From: Emiliania huxleyi CCMP1516
Lineage: Eukaryota; Haptophyta; Isochrysidales; Noelaerhabdaceae
Reading direction: 5' to 3'
DNA length: 32,251 nucleotides
Assembly (NCBI RefSeq): GCF_000372725.1
Contig: NW_005200434.1
Coordinates: 188,372 to 220,622 of the forward strand
This document shows, in pieces, positions 1 through 8,351 of this stretch (position 1 is the stretch's first letter; each line of letters starts with the position of its first letter). The notes below the pieces were generated by a model that had not been told where the DNA came from, did no database searches, and saw only the letters and a list, made by a program, of their open reading frames with translations. Made by a program: the position numbers and the translations under genes.

Positions 1-2
1 TA

Positions 3-360
3 CCGCCGCCGTCGCCGCCGCCGCCCAGCCCGCCGCCGCCCAGCCCGCCGCCGCCCAGCCCGCCGCCGCCCAGCCCGCCGCCGCCGTCCCCGCCGCCGCC
101 CTCCCCGCCGCCGCCCTCGCCGCCGCCTCCATCGCCGCCGCCGCCGTCACCGCCGCCGCCCTCCGCCTCGCCGTCGCCGCCGCCGCCCTCCACGTCGCCG
201 TCACCGCCGCCTCCGTCCGCCTCGCCGTCTCCGCCGCCGCCCTCCACGTCGCCGTCGCCGCCGCCTCCCACGCCGCCGCCACCTGCCCCTCCGCCGCCCA
301 CGCCGCCGCCGCCTTCCGCCTCGCCATTGCCGCCGCCGCCCACGTCGCCGCCGCCCTCGT
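3..360 (+). repeat. Low-complexity PPPSPPPP-coding repeat
   Basis: This is a degenerate tandem of CCGCCGCCGCCCAGC-like units encoding P/S-rich peptide, later with PPPSAS, PPPSTS and PPPTPP variants. It forms the linker upstream of the Hint domain and is a likely slippage hot spot. Confidence 0.9.
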
Positions 361-1305
361 CGCCTTCAGCTAACGCGAACCTGCAGTCTACGGACCCGCC
401 GTGCTTCCCGAGCTCTGCGACGGTGCAGCTCGCCGACGGCGAGACCGTCCCCCTCTCCTCCCTCTCCGCCGGAGACTCGATCCTCGCCGCGGCGGCTGAC
501 GGTACGCTCGCTTTCAATGTCATATGAGAGGGGTGTCACTTGTTTGACTCGCTTGCTGACCAATACAGGCACCCTCGGCTTCGACGCTGCCTCCTCCTTC
601 TCGCTGGCCGACCCGTCCGCCAAGGCGGCCTTCCTCTCGCTCGCCACCGCAACGGTGACGGTCACGCTCACCCCGACGCACAAGCTGCCCGCCGGCCCGG
701 CAAAGGAGCTCAAGCAGGCGTCCGAGGTTGCCGTTGGCGAGATGATCTGGATCGCGTCGCCGGCCGCGGGCGCGCTCGTGCAGGCGCGTCTATACCCCCA
801 GCACCACACACACATCCCTGCCTCTCCCACTGGCACCCCCCCCCCCCCCCCCCCCACTACCACCACCACCACCCGTTCCCCCCCACAGGCGCCCGTCCTC
901 AAGATAACCAAGGTCGTGGCCGACGGGCTGCACAGCCCGCTCACCAAGCACGGAGGCTGGCCGGTCGTCGACGGCGTCGCGACTTCGTACAACAGCGCGG
1001 CCGTCGTCGCGCGCAACAAGTACCTCGTCCCGCTCGTCGAGGCGGTCTGCCCCTCCCTCGGCCGCCTCGTCGTGGCGGCCGTGAACCCCAAGCCGATGCA
1101 CTACATCGATGGCGAGGTGAGCCCTCTCCCGCCGTCCCAAGTTATATCTCACTTGTCCCCACTCCTCCCCACCCCATCGCCCACGTTCGCCTCTCGCTCT
1201 CGACCAAAGGTGGTCGAGCCAATCTCATCGCTCGAGGTCGCCGCTGCCGTGGCCGTCACGGCCGCCGCCACTCTTGGCGTGCGCAAGATCACGGCGCGCA
1301 AGTAA
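3..1305 (+). CDS. Pro-rich Hint (hedgehog/intein) domain protein, 5' partial
   Basis: The gene is open at the left edge. Frame 3 gives about 120 residues of PPPSPPPPSP repeats (3-370), like hydroxyproline-rich cell-wall linkers. A Hint domain follows: a Cys start (PPCFPSS), the LADGETVPLSSL block, and the LTPTHKLPA block with the Thr-x-x-His typical of self-processing Hint domains. The C-terminus has an Ala/Val-rich, possibly membrane-inserted segment (LEVAAAVAVTAAATLGV) and ends RKITARK. Frame continuity gives exons 3-501, 569-783, 889-1116 and 1210-1305. The introns are GT-AG (67 nt, CTGAC branch-like motif at 556-560), GC-AG (105 nt, containing a poly-C run) and GT-AG (93 nt). Hint domains in hedgehog-like proteins cleave and release the upstream part. 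Whether this one is active cannot be told here. The N-terminus and any signal peptide lie outside the window. Confidence 0.8.
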   Translation, partial: RRRRRRRPARRRPARRRPARRRPARRRRPRRRPPRRRPRRRLHRRRRRHRRRPPPRRRRRRPPRRRHRRLRPPRRLRRRPPRRRRRRLPRRRHLPLRRPRRRRLPPRHCRRRPRRRRPRRLQLTRTCSLRTRRASRALRRCSSPTARPSPSPPSPPETRSSPRRLTVRSLSMSYERGVTCLTRLLTNTGTLGFDAASSFSLADPSAKAAFLSLATATVTVTLTPTHKLPAGPAKELKQASEVAVGEMIWIASPAAGALVQARLYPQHHTHIPASPTGTPPPPPPTTTTTTRSPPQAPVLKITKVVADGLHSPLTKHGGWPVVDGVATSYNSAAVVARNKYLVPLVEAVCPSLGRLVVAAVNPKPMHYIDGEVSPLPPSQVISHLSPLLPTPSPTFASRSRPKVVEPISSLEVAAAVAVTAAATLGVRKITARK

Positions 1306-1550
1306 TGCGCGAAGCGGCGCTCCAGCTCGGATCGCGCGGCCGACCAAGCTCTCTACTACGTCCTTCATTGGATCCGCATAGCGCGCAAGAACGACCTAAC
1401 TAACAGCTTGTTTGACGCCTGCCAGCCCCGGCGGGAGGCGCGCAGCTGGTGCGGGCGGCTCGGAGCCGCCATGGGGCGCCAGCAAAAAGTCTGCGTAGCT
1501 CGGCGCGTGGGAGTGTGAACTGTGGTAAGGTAGGCAGCACATTCATTAAT

Positions 1551-1622
1551 ACCTCCTATGGCGCTGGGCGCTGGTCTATGAGATTCACAGAACTTGTTAT
1601 TGAGAAGGAAATACCTCCAATT
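1551..1622 (+). repeat. Dispersed repeat, partner of 10295-10345
   Basis: The segment contains AATACCTCC..ATGGCGCTG..CTGGTCTATGAGA and then GTTATTGAGAAG..AATACCTCCAAT. Near-identical pieces occur inverted at 10220-10345, including CTCTCATAGACCAG and CTTCTCAATAAC. This looks like a degenerate interspersed element; its ends are not defined. Confidence 0.6.
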
Positions 1623-1661
1623 TTCTGTGTCGCTCTCGGCGAGCGATATAACGCGGGCCCG

Positions 1662-1679
1662 AATAAATAAAAACGGACA
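1662..1679 (+). terminator. AATAAATAAAAACGGAC motif, possible poly(A) signal
   Basis: The motif lies about 360 nt after the Hint stop codon and contains overlapping AATAAA hexamers. Nearly the same string recurs at 22580-22600 and 30978-30995, so it may be part of a dispersed repeat instead of, or as well as, a 3' processing signal. Confidence 0.4.
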
Positions 1680-1735
1680 CCTCTCTAAAAAAACACGCCT
1701 GCGTGGATCGCGTCACACCAATCCTCGCTACCCCG

Positions 1736-1769
1736 CGGCCAAAGGATATCCACCTCGAGAACCTCGAGA
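1736..1769 (+). repeat. 34-bp perfect repeat upstream of a gene (copy 1)
   Basis: The 34-bp string is identical at 10359-10392. It contains the palindrome GGATATCC and the inverted pair CTCGAG-AAC-CTCGAG. Both copies end a short distance before an ORF (first ATG at 1860 here, 10399 there). It could be a shared promoter/5'-UTR element or the end of a dispersed repeat. Confidence 0.75.
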
Positions 1770-1859
1770 GAGAGAGCGGGGGGGTTCGCCGGCGGCGTCT
1801 TGACGAGAGATCCACAAACGGCGATCCAAACCGCCGATTTTCGTGGCGAGCTCGGGGAT

Positions 1860-2927
1860 ATGGGACAGCTCGCCGTTCCCGAAGAGGCGGCCAGCTCGCT
1901 CAGCACGCTCGCGAGCCAACGCGTGGCTGTGTGCATGGTCGGCGCGGTGCGCACGCTCCTCCTCGGCGCGGTCCACCATTCGGTCAAGAAGAACCTCCTC
2001 CACGCTCAGCTTGTGCCGGCCGATCTCTTCCTGCACCTCCACCTGGGGTGGGATTACACGGCCCATGCCGGCAACCACGGTGCGCGTGGCGAGCAGGTTT
2101 CGCGGTCCGACGAGCGCTTGAGGAAGGCGATCGAGCACCTCCATCCCGTGAATGTGTCGCTGGTTGAGCAGAGCGACTGCAGCAGCGCGGAGATGAGGTC
2201 GCTGAAAGTGTGCGCGGAGATCGCGGCGAGAAAGCGGTCCGACAAGGGCGGCGCGCTTGCCGGGTACCTGCAATACATGTGGATCGCGCGCAGCCTACAG
2301 ACCGTCATGGCCTACGAGCGTGCGCACGGCCTCACCTATGCATGGGTGATCCGCACGCGACCCGACCTCGCCTTTTTCGACCGCGTGCCACCGGCGGTCA
2401 CCATGTCGCCGCGCCGCATGGTCCTGATGGAGAAGGAGTCGAGCCCAGCCTACTTCGACGCCTTCTTCATGATCCCGCGCCCGCTGCTGGACGACTTTGT
2501 CGACGGCCTCCTCGCCTTTTGGGACTCGGAGACCACGCTGCCGTGGCCTCCCGAGTTTCGCTTTTTCCCATGGATGCGTTCACGACGGCGCTTCCCGTGG
2601 GGCTACGCACTCATCCCCGCGGCGCTGGTGCGATCCGCCGGCGGCAACACGGGCTCGCCCGACTGCTGGCGCCTCTCGCTCAAGGAGACGCCGCAGTTCA
2701 TTTACGAGCTGCAGGGCACGGCTTGGGGGCGCGGATCAACGGGTGAGCTCCTGCCGTTCAGGCGCGCGTGCGAGGTCTTCTTCGCGTCACTCTGGGGGAG
2801 CGTCGTCTCGCACCCGACAGCGCCGGCTCCAGTGCCGCGGAGGCCGTACTCGGGCCACAACCCTACGGTGCGGAAGTCAGCAGCGAGCGCCGTTAGCCGC
2901 GCGTCTCACCGCACCACCGTCGGGTGA
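1860..2927 (+). CDS. Glycosyltransferase-like protein (DUF7796-type)
   Basis: This is a single-exon protein of 355 residues starting at the first ATG. The frame is open further upstream without an ATG. Near the N-terminus RVAVCMVGAVRTLL is the opening strand seen in algal and fungal nucleotide-diphospho-sugar transferase-like proteins. Around residues 160-172 is WVIRTRPDLAFF, the (I/R)RxRPDL signature of the same group. PADLFLHLHLGWD and MEKESSPAYFDAFFMIPR further fit the fold, the latter usually describing a displayed acceptor/metal region. No transmembrane anchor is obvious, so the protein may be soluble or Golgi-lumenal after an unseen N-terminus. The donor and acceptor sugars cannot be predicted. 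Confidence 0.65.
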   Translation: MGQLAVPEEAASSLSTLASQRVAVCMVGAVRTLLLGAVHHSVKKNLLHAQLVPADLFLHLHLGWDYTAHAGNHGARGEQVSRSDERLRKAIEHLHPVNVSLVEQSDCSSAEMRSLKVCAEIAARKRSDKGGALAGYLQYMWIARSLQTVMAYERAHGLTYAWVIRTRPDLAFFDRVPPAVTMSPRRMVLMEKESSPAYFDAFFMIPRPLLDDFVDGLLAFWDSETTLPWPPEFRFFPWMRSRRRFPWGYALIPAALVRSAGGNTGSPDCWRLSLKETPQFIYELQGTAWGRGSTGELLPFRRACEVFFASLWGSVVSHPTAPAPVPRRPYSGHNPTVRKSAASAVSRASHRTTVG

Positions 2928-3390
2928 TCGGCGATGTCACGTGGCCGCCCGGTGTGACGCGCTTTTGATTGCAATCTGTGTCCTGCGGGCAGAGCCTGCG
3001 AGCTGGCAGCACCCTGTCGTCTTACGCCCCCATCATACGTGTACGGACAGTGCACGAAAGAGGAGGCAGGGTTTACGTTTAGTGGGGATTAGGGGCGCAC
3101 CCTCTAGCCGGCGCGCTCTCTACACGCGACCAGATTCTTGAGGAGTTCGCTGTCGGCGAGCTCGCATCGGTCGGTACCCTCCATCCGTCCATCCATGAAC
3201 GGCGGAGCTATTCTCGCGTCCACACCACACCTGGCCTCTGTGCTCTGAAAATTCTTTTATATTTTATATATGTAGGTGCCGGCGCCCAGGGACGTGCTTT
3301 CCCGCCGCCTCGGCCACTCTCTTTAGGTTCGCCATCGGCACGAAGACGTGATGACCTCGGGGACCCGTGTTTACTTTAAGGCCCTTGCCC
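2928..3390. other. Intergenic, no gene seen
   Basis: No convincing coding region is visible. A short AT-rich island (AAAATTCTTTTATATTTTATATATG, at 3248-3272) sits in otherwise GC-rich sequence and could be 3'-UTR or promoter DNA. Confidence 0.5.
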
Positions 3391-3394
3391 TGCG

Positions 3395-3530
3395 ACCGCG
3401 CACCCCCCAGGGCTAGGGCTCTCTAGCCCGTAACCCGATACCGATCATCCGGCCCGCTGGGTGCGCTCCTTAGCTCCCCGGCCCTGGATGTGAGGTTACT
3501 GACTGCACTCCAAGTGCTCCAAGTGCTCCT
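3395..3530 (+). repeat. Dispersed repeat arm, copy A
   Basis: The core CCGATCATCCGGCCCGCTGG..CTCCCCGGCCCTGGATGTGAGG..CTGCACTCCAAGTGCTCC is shared with 6766-6862 in the same orientation and with 7349-7490 inverted. Copy A and the inverted copy also share the GC-rich outer part (CTAGCCCTGGGGGGTGCGCGG in reverse complement). A short degenerate piece recurs at 4136-4160. Confidence 0.8.
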
Positions 3531-3784
3531 TCCCGGGCATGGCCTTTATACGGTTCGTGAAGGGTCGGTGCGTGTCGTGCCTCCCCCCGACCTCGGGTAT
3601 TCCAATCCGTTCTCCAATGGAACCGCCACTTGGCATTCATACGCTGTTCTCGCCGAGTAGTGTCTATATTCTTTTTTTTGCGCTTGTCCAAAATATGGTC
3701 TAGCAGTTTCTCTGCTTCTCTCGCCTTTCTGCGTAACTCCGCTCTCCTCTCCGCGTATTTTGGTCCCTCGAGTTTATCGAGCAT
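3470..3784 (-). CDS. Weak ORF with Lys/Arg-rich helical segment
   Basis: A 104-residue ORF starts MLDKLEGPKYAERRAELRR, continues in a charged coiled-coil-like stretch (KAREAEKLLDHILDKRKKK), and ends inside the dispersed repeat arm (..TSHPGPGS). In-frame sequence continues upstream without an ATG. It may be the remnant of an element-encoded protein. I recognise no family. Confidence 0.25.
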   Translation of the reverse strand: MLDKLEGPKYAERRAELRRKAREAEKLLDHILDKRKKKNIDTTRREQRMNAKWRFHWRTDWNTRGRGEARHAPTLHEPYKGHAREGALGALGVQSVTSHPGPGS

Positions 3785-4043
3785 TCCTCGCGCAAGGACC
3801 ACATTTCTGACTCCCACTGCGATCAATCCCGCCCTGTCATGTCTTTGCTCAGGTCCACTCTCGTTTCGAGCACTTGTACCTCAACTGTCAGTGTTGGCAC
3901 TGGGGTTCCCTTCGGGTATATCGTGAAGCTGACGGCGGGATTTCCACTGGTGTTTCGTCCTCCTCGGGGTCGTCTTCCCCGGCTTCCTTGCGTTCGGCGT
4001 GGCTTACCCTCCATGCCGTGAACAGGCGCTTTATCCACTCTAT

Positions 4044-4063
4044 ACCTAACCTAACCTAACCTC
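4044..4063 (+). repeat. Short (CCTAA)n tract
   Basis: Three to four copies of CCTAA (TTAGG on the other strand) occur here. CCCTAACCCTAG follows at 4199-4210. These are too short to be a telomere; at most they are interstitial telomere-like motifs. Confidence 0.5.
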
Positions 4064-4452
4064 TGACTGTCGTTGCTGTTTCTTGACTGTCTGTGCTTGT
4101 TGTGCGTCTTTGGGTCCGGGGTTGTGTTTTTGTGTGAGTTACCAACTGCACTCCAAGTGAGAAGTGTGCGTCGGGCCGAAGCCCGTCAGGCACTCTCTCC
4201 CTAACCCTAGCATTCTCCCGAACCCTAGTGTGTGTTAGTTGCCTCTGAGGCTCTGTGCTTTCACACCTCGCCCCGTCGTGTCCGTCCCCAGTGTGATTGC
4301 GGCCATCCACGACTACGTCGTCTCTAACTCGAGAACGTATACAACCCCCTTCTGGTGTCGACCGCGCCCCTCGCGGGGGCACGGCCGGACGTGGCAGCGT
4401 CAACTGGTCACGACCAGCACTTTGGGGGAGATACCTTCACGCTATCCCAGAC

Positions 4453-4848
4453 ATGCCCGACTCACTGGCGGAGGGCCTCGGGGAGGTCCCCGCCAAGGAT
4501 GTCGCAACCTACGCAAAAGCCGCTTCTGATGAGGCCGCAAGGTGGGCCAAGCGGAACGGCGTCGATGCGGGCGCCGGCACGCTCGCCTTTGCCCACACCC
4601 TCCTCACATCTCGCCGGAGCGCGAAGGCCAACCGCAAATTTGCACAAACTCCGAGACAAAGCCCCTTCGAACGCGCGAAAGCGCCGGCTTTCGAAACTCG
4701 GCGCCCGCCCTCTTTCTGGCCGCGTCCCTCCCCTGTCCTCTCGACTGCATTCCTCTTTTACATACATCGTCTTTCCGTGTGCCGTGTCGATCGACAGTGT
4801 CGTGCGTCTCTGCTCTCCCTTTTGGCATTCGCGCTCTCTGACAACTGA
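4453..4848 (+). CDS. Hypothetical protein, low confidence
   Basis: A 131-residue ORF starts from an ATG. Its first half (MPDSLAEGLGEVPAKDVAT, then AAARWAKRNGVDAGAGTL-like sequence) has protein-like composition, while the second half is low quality and may be non-coding. It lies downstream of the repeat-rich 3390-4230 block and may be a piece of a mobile element. No family is recognised. Confidence 0.25.
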   Translation: MPDSLAEGLGEVPAKDVATYAKAASDEAARWAKRNGVDAGAGTLAFAHTLLTSRRSAKANRKFAQTPRQSPFERAKAPAFETRRPPSFWPRPSPVLSTAFLFYIHRLSVCRVDRQCRASLLSLLAFALSDN

Positions 4849-5572
4849 TTACCTTGGTGATGGTAAGCACATCCAGCGCGTCCATAATTTCCTAAATCGC
4901 CGCCGCCCCCCTCGACGCCGCTCCCCTCGCCGCCGGTGGCGACCGCGCTGCCGATGTCGGTCGCGCTGGCCGGCAGCGCGTCCGCAGCCTCGTCGCTGCC
5001 CTCGCCGTCGCTGTCCTCGCCGCTGGTGGGGGCCGCGCCGCCGGCGCCGAGCGTCACCCGCCTCCACGTCTCTTCCTCTAAGTTGAGCCAGAAATCCTGG
5101 TCGGGGTAGCCGTCGTACTCGACCGCGTGCACGAGCCGGCCGTCCGAACCCTCCTCCCACCCCGTGATGGTGCCCGGCCACCACCTCTGCTCGCCCAGGA
5201 TCTCCACGTGTGTGCCTGTCTCGACGACAGCGTGCCCGGCGATCCTCGCCGCCGCGTCCACGCGCAGCCGCTTGCGCCGCGCCGTCTTAGACTCCGCGGG
5301 CTGCGGCAGCACGTAGTTCGGGCCGTACTCCGCGACGTTCGCGAGGACCTCGGCCGCGCTCACCGTCTCGACCGCGGCCTCGACCGGCGGAGGGGGGAGC
5401 TCGACCCGTCGTTCGACCCGACGTTCCGTGAACTCCCGCGCCAGCCGCTCGCCAGCCGCTCCCTGATGGTGATGCGCCGCCCGTCGGTCGACGCCCTCGC
5501 CCCTGCGCTCAACCAACGACGCCGTCGCTGTCCTGCCGACGTGACCGTGATCCGAGGCCGCCCATCCGCCAT
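4758..5572 (-). CDS. Tudor/PWWP-like domain protein with frameshift
   Basis: The ATG at 5572 opens MADGRPRITVTSAGQ..GRRITIRERLA. The frame is then lost at 5440-5461, where the 11-bp unit GCCAGCCGCTC (plus strand) is present twice. Removing one copy joins RERLA directly to REFTERRVERRVELPPPP and to the rest of the protein. The central part HVEILGEQRWWPGTITGW..VEYDGYPDQDFWLNL resembles a Tudor-type barrel (aromatic WWPGTI and YDGYPDQDFW), of the kind that reads histone marks. An acidic Gly/Ser-rich tail follows. The C-terminus after about 4890 is uncertain, since a splice to the MDALDVLTITK frame is possible. The duplication may be a real allele, a pseudogene lesion or an assembly error. Confidence 0.55.
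5440..5461 (+). repeat. 11-bp tandem duplication breaking the Tudor-like gene
   Basis: GCCAGCCGCTC is repeated twice in direct tandem. Its removal restores one continuous reading frame from 5572 to 4758 on the minus strand. Confidence 0.8.
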
Positions 5573-5680
5573 TGATGCAGCCGAGATGCAATCCGAAACT
5601 GTGCTGTCCCCCCCGCTGCCCCCGGACACGTCCCTCCCTGTCCCGACTCGTTCCTACGGCTTTACTTAGTATAACAAATC

Positions 5681-5686
5681 TTTATT
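5681..5686 (-). terminator. AATAAA poly(A) signal for PAM68 gene
   Basis: On the minus strand AAAATAAAGAT lies about 160 nt downstream of the PAM68 stop codon, in the AT-rich patch before the Tudor-like gene. Confidence 0.5.
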
Positions 5687-5847
5687 TTCGCCGACTCAGT
5701 CACACGACACACCCGCAAGGGGCAAGGGAAAAACCGCGCGGTCAAATCGCGTCGCGGACGCAAACGCAGGGACCCGCCGCGGCGTTCTCTCGAAATCGCA
5801 AGTCCTCGTCTCGACGCGAGCCATCGAGGGGCTCCACCCGGAGCGTC

Positions 5848-6726
5848 TCACACGATCGGCGGCAGCTTCGAGTCACTCTTTCGCGCGCGGCGCGCCTTGT
5901 CGCGCTCGAGCATCTCTCGCGACATCAGGACGCCGTCGTCCGCCGCCTCGATCTCCGCGTTCTCCTCCTCCGCCGCCGCGCGCCCCCGCGCCATGCCGTC
6001 GCGCATCATGGCGACGTTCCTGCCCACCTGCTCCGTGCCGAGCAGCGAGCCCTCCGTCTCCTCGTCCCAAGAGGTGGAGAGGACGCCCCACGTGATGCCG
6101 GCAAAGGAGAGAGCAAAGCACGCCTGCGTCGCGTACGCGATCACCTGCCGAGGCGGGGGGAGGGGCGAGGGCGTGGCGCGGGAGAAGTGGCGCGGGGAGG
6201 GAGGCGCGGGGAGGAGGAAAGCGGGACGGGCGGGCGCCTGCGGCGGTACGTCGAGGTCGAGCTGCGTGTTTGCATAGTAAGCGCCGACAAAGACGAGGAA
6301 GGAGCCAAACACGGGCAGTCCCGCGAAGGGGACCACGCGCGAGAGCATCCGGTTCGAGACCACCTCGGGCATCACGCCCGCACTCGGATCGACCGGCGAC
6401 ATCTCCTCTGCCGTGTACGCCGTCTGCCGGAGCGCCGCCCGGCCGCGGCGCGCCTCGTCCGGATCAGCGCCAGCCGCCTGCCGCATCGCCTCGAGCGCGC
6501 TCCGGCCGCGCGCCGCGGCGGCCTCCGCCTCAGAGATCGCCGACTGCCCGCCCGCCGCATCCAGGAGGCTGCCGCCGCCCTGCGCGCCCTCCGCCGACGC
6601 CTGCTGCTTGCTCGCAAAGCCCTTCCCGCCACCGCCGCGCTTGGCGGCCATGCGGACGTCGACCGCGGGCCGCGCCGGCGCTCGGGCGTAATAGCCGGTG
6701 GCGGTAGCCAAGATCGCAACCAGCAT
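5848..6726 (-). CDS. PAM68: PAM68-family photosystem II assembly protein, plastid
   Basis: Two exons, 6726-6238 and 6144-5848, are joined across a 93-nt GC-AG intron and give 261 residues. The core PEVVSNRMLSRVVPFAGLP is the PAM68/DUF3464 signature. It is followed by a first membrane helix (VFGSFLVFVGAYY), a loop (QLDLDVPPQ) and a second helix (ACFALSFAGITWGVLSTSWD), with the usual GSLLG after it. PAM68 is known to assist assembly of photosystem II in the thylakoid membrane. The N-terminus MLVAILATATGYYARAPARPA is hydrophobic then basic, as expected for import into a complex plastid. A charged C-terminal tail (AEEENAEIEAADD..KARRARK) is added. The start at 6726 is preferred over an ATG-like position at 6783, because that upstream piece lies in a repeat element. 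Confidence 0.85.
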   Translation of the reverse strand: MLVAILATATGYYARAPARPAVDVRMAAKRGGGGKGFASKQQASAEGAQGGGSLLDAAGGQSAISEAEAAAARGRSALEAMRQAAGADPDEARRGRAALRQTAYTAEEMSPVDPSAGVMPEVVSNRMLSRVVPFAGLPVFGSFLVFVGAYYANTQLDLDVPPQAPARPAFLLPAPPSPRHFSRATPSPLPPPRQVIAYATQACFALSFAGITWGVLSTSWDEETEGSLLGTEQVGRNVAMMRDGMARGRAAAEEENAEIEAADDGVLMSREMLERDKARRARKSDSKLPPIV

Positions 6727-6765
6727 TTTCACTTGGGGCGAAAAAAATTTCCTCTCGCTAAGCCG

Positions 6766-7441
6766 TAGCCCGATCCCGATCATCCGGCCCGCTGGGTGCG
6801 CTTCTCAGCTCCCCGGCCCTGGATGTGAGGTTACTAACTGCACTCCAAGTGCTCCAAGTGCTAATCCGTTGTTACGCAAAAGCATGCGCGACTTGCACTC
6901 TTTCGTGCCACTCTCTCGCCGGTGCGCGGGGGCCGGGGCATGGCCTCCCGCGCGGCTCGCGCTCACTCGGCCTGCCTCCGCCTCGCAGCTGGCTGAGCAC
7001 GCCATGGGTCCGCCGGGTGCGGCGCTGCTTGCTCGCTCGCTGCGCTGCACAGAAGCTGTGAGAAGCAGAGGGGCCTCCTGAGCTTGAGCATTGCGCAGCG
7101 AGGCTGCTGGTGCTCGAGGGCGGCCGTGCGGTGGCGTGAGGGCCTGATTGGTGGTGACCACCTGCTGCATCAGCGTGCGCAGCATGCTCCCTCACCCGGT
7201 GCTGAGACATGCTGGTGGGCGACTGGCGCCAGCTTCTCAGACAGTGCTGTCCTTGGCATTGTGCAGCATGTCGCAATACTCCTGTTGCGCTGACCGGCGC
7301 GCGGGGTGCGTCGTGCCGCGAGAAACTCGAGTCTCGAGAGATACTTGGAGCACTTGGAGTGCAGTTATCAGCCTCACATCCAGGGCCGGGGAGCTGAGGA
7401 GCGCACCCATCGGGCCGGATGATCGGGATCGGGTTGCGGGC
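6766..7441. mobile_element. Inverted-repeat (MITE-like) element next to PAM68
   Basis: Arms of about 95 bp, roughly 90% alike by eye, face each other: 6766-6862 and 7349-7441 (inverted). About 490 bp lies between them, with no recognisable gene. A third copy of the arm lies at 3395-3530. The left arm ends about 40 bp upstream of the PAM68 start codon, so the element probably supplies part of its 5' region. No clear target-site duplication was found. Confidence 0.6.
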
Positions 7442-7682
7442 CCAAGTCAAGAGAGCCCTAGCCCTGGGGGGTGCGCGGTCGCAGGGCCATAACACGTCTC
7501 CGAGGGTTGGCCCCGCGTACCAAGCTGGCTGCTGCCAACAAGGTCCTATGCTACCTCACGCGCGGATCGTTCAAAGAGGACCAGCATACACAGGCTTCTC
7601 TGACATGCGTTTGTTTGAGCTTGAGGCTATTTATGTGAGAAATGTTTGGCTAGAGATTGCGCTCAAGAATTTTACGACAAAA

Positions 7683-7735
7683 CTCTCTCGCACGACACCG
7701 GGTACGGGACTGGCACTACAAAGGACACAGCAGAC
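7683..7735 (+). repeat. Dispersed repeat shared with PGAM5 intron 3
   Basis: CTCGCACGACACCGGGTACG, followed by GGACTGGCACTACAA, is nearly repeated at 14575-14616, inside intron 3 of the PGAM5 gene. It is an interspersed element fragment of unknown type. Confidence 0.6.
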
Positions 7736-7742
7736 GGCCCCA

Positions 7743-8216
7743 TCAGGGGCCATCGTCATCGAACAAGTCGATCTCTGCACGATTTAGCCCTCCCGAGCCG
7801 TAATCCTCCCCAAAGGGAGCGAGCTCCGCGCGCTCCTCGCGCTCCTCCTTGGCGCGCCCCTTCGCCGCCCGCCGGCGGCGGTTGTTCGCGTCCGCCTCTC
7901 CCACGCCTTCCTCCGCCTTGAGGAATTTGAGCCTCCATGGCTCCTGCTTAAGCAGGAGCGCCTCGACAGCCGCAAGAGCTGCGTCGCAAGCCGCCTCCCG
8001 AGAGAGGCCGTCCGCGAGCGCCGCCGCATACGCCGCCAACCCAGCCGCCTTTCGCGCCTCAAAGTTGGCATCCCCGTACTCCTCGATGTCCAGCCACCAC
8101 TTATCGTCCCACTTTTCATGGTCGCTGTCCTCGTCCGAACTCTCCTCGCCCTCGTACGCGATAGCGGTCACGCCGTAGCTCGCGCATAGGAGCAGGAGGC
8201 TAGGCAGAGGCCGCAT
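7743..8216 (-). CDS. Small secreted acidic protein, unknown function
   Basis: The protein has 157 residues. The chosen ATG (8216) opens a clear signal peptide, MRPLPSLLLLCASYGVTAIA. An acidic stretch (EGEESSDEDSDHEKWDDKWW) follows, then an Ala-rich helical part (AAGLAAYAAALADGLSREAA), a basic patch (NNRRRRAAKGRAKEER) and an acidic end (EIDLFDDDGP). A TATA-like CTATATTA on the minus strand (8275-8281) sits about 60 bp upstream of this ATG and supports the start. No family is recognised. It is probably secreted or targeted to the endomembrane system. Confidence 0.55.
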   Translation of the reverse strand: MRPLPSLLLLCASYGVTAIAYEGEESSDEDSDHEKWDDKWWLDIEEYGDANFEARKAAGLAAYAAALADGLSREAACDAALAAVEALLLKQEPWRLKFLKAEEGVGEADANNRRRRAAKGRAKEEREERAELAPFGEDYGSGGLNRAEIDLFDDDGP

Positions 8217-8274
8217 CGCGTTCGCTGAGCTGTAACAAGTTTGACCCAAAACAAGAACACAAGTTTGGCTCTAC

Positions 8275-8281
8275 TAATATA
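8275..8281 (-). promoter_or_regulatory. TATA-like box of the secreted-protein gene
   Basis: TATATTA on the minus strand lies 59 bp before the ATG at 8216, in a locally AT-rich promoter-like stretch. A second AT-rich palindromic patch (AATATAATATTAT) lies at 8319-8331. Confidence 0.4.
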
Positions 8282-8351
8282 GCGCGCGGATAAAGCGCGC
8301 GCGCCGCGGTGGCGGCGAAATATAATATTATCTCAGAGGAATATAGTGTGA

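Noticed and set aside
4044..4232. Telomere-like CCTAA and CCCTAACCC motifs
   Set aside because: Only a few units, with ordinary sequence on both sides, so this is not a chromosome end.
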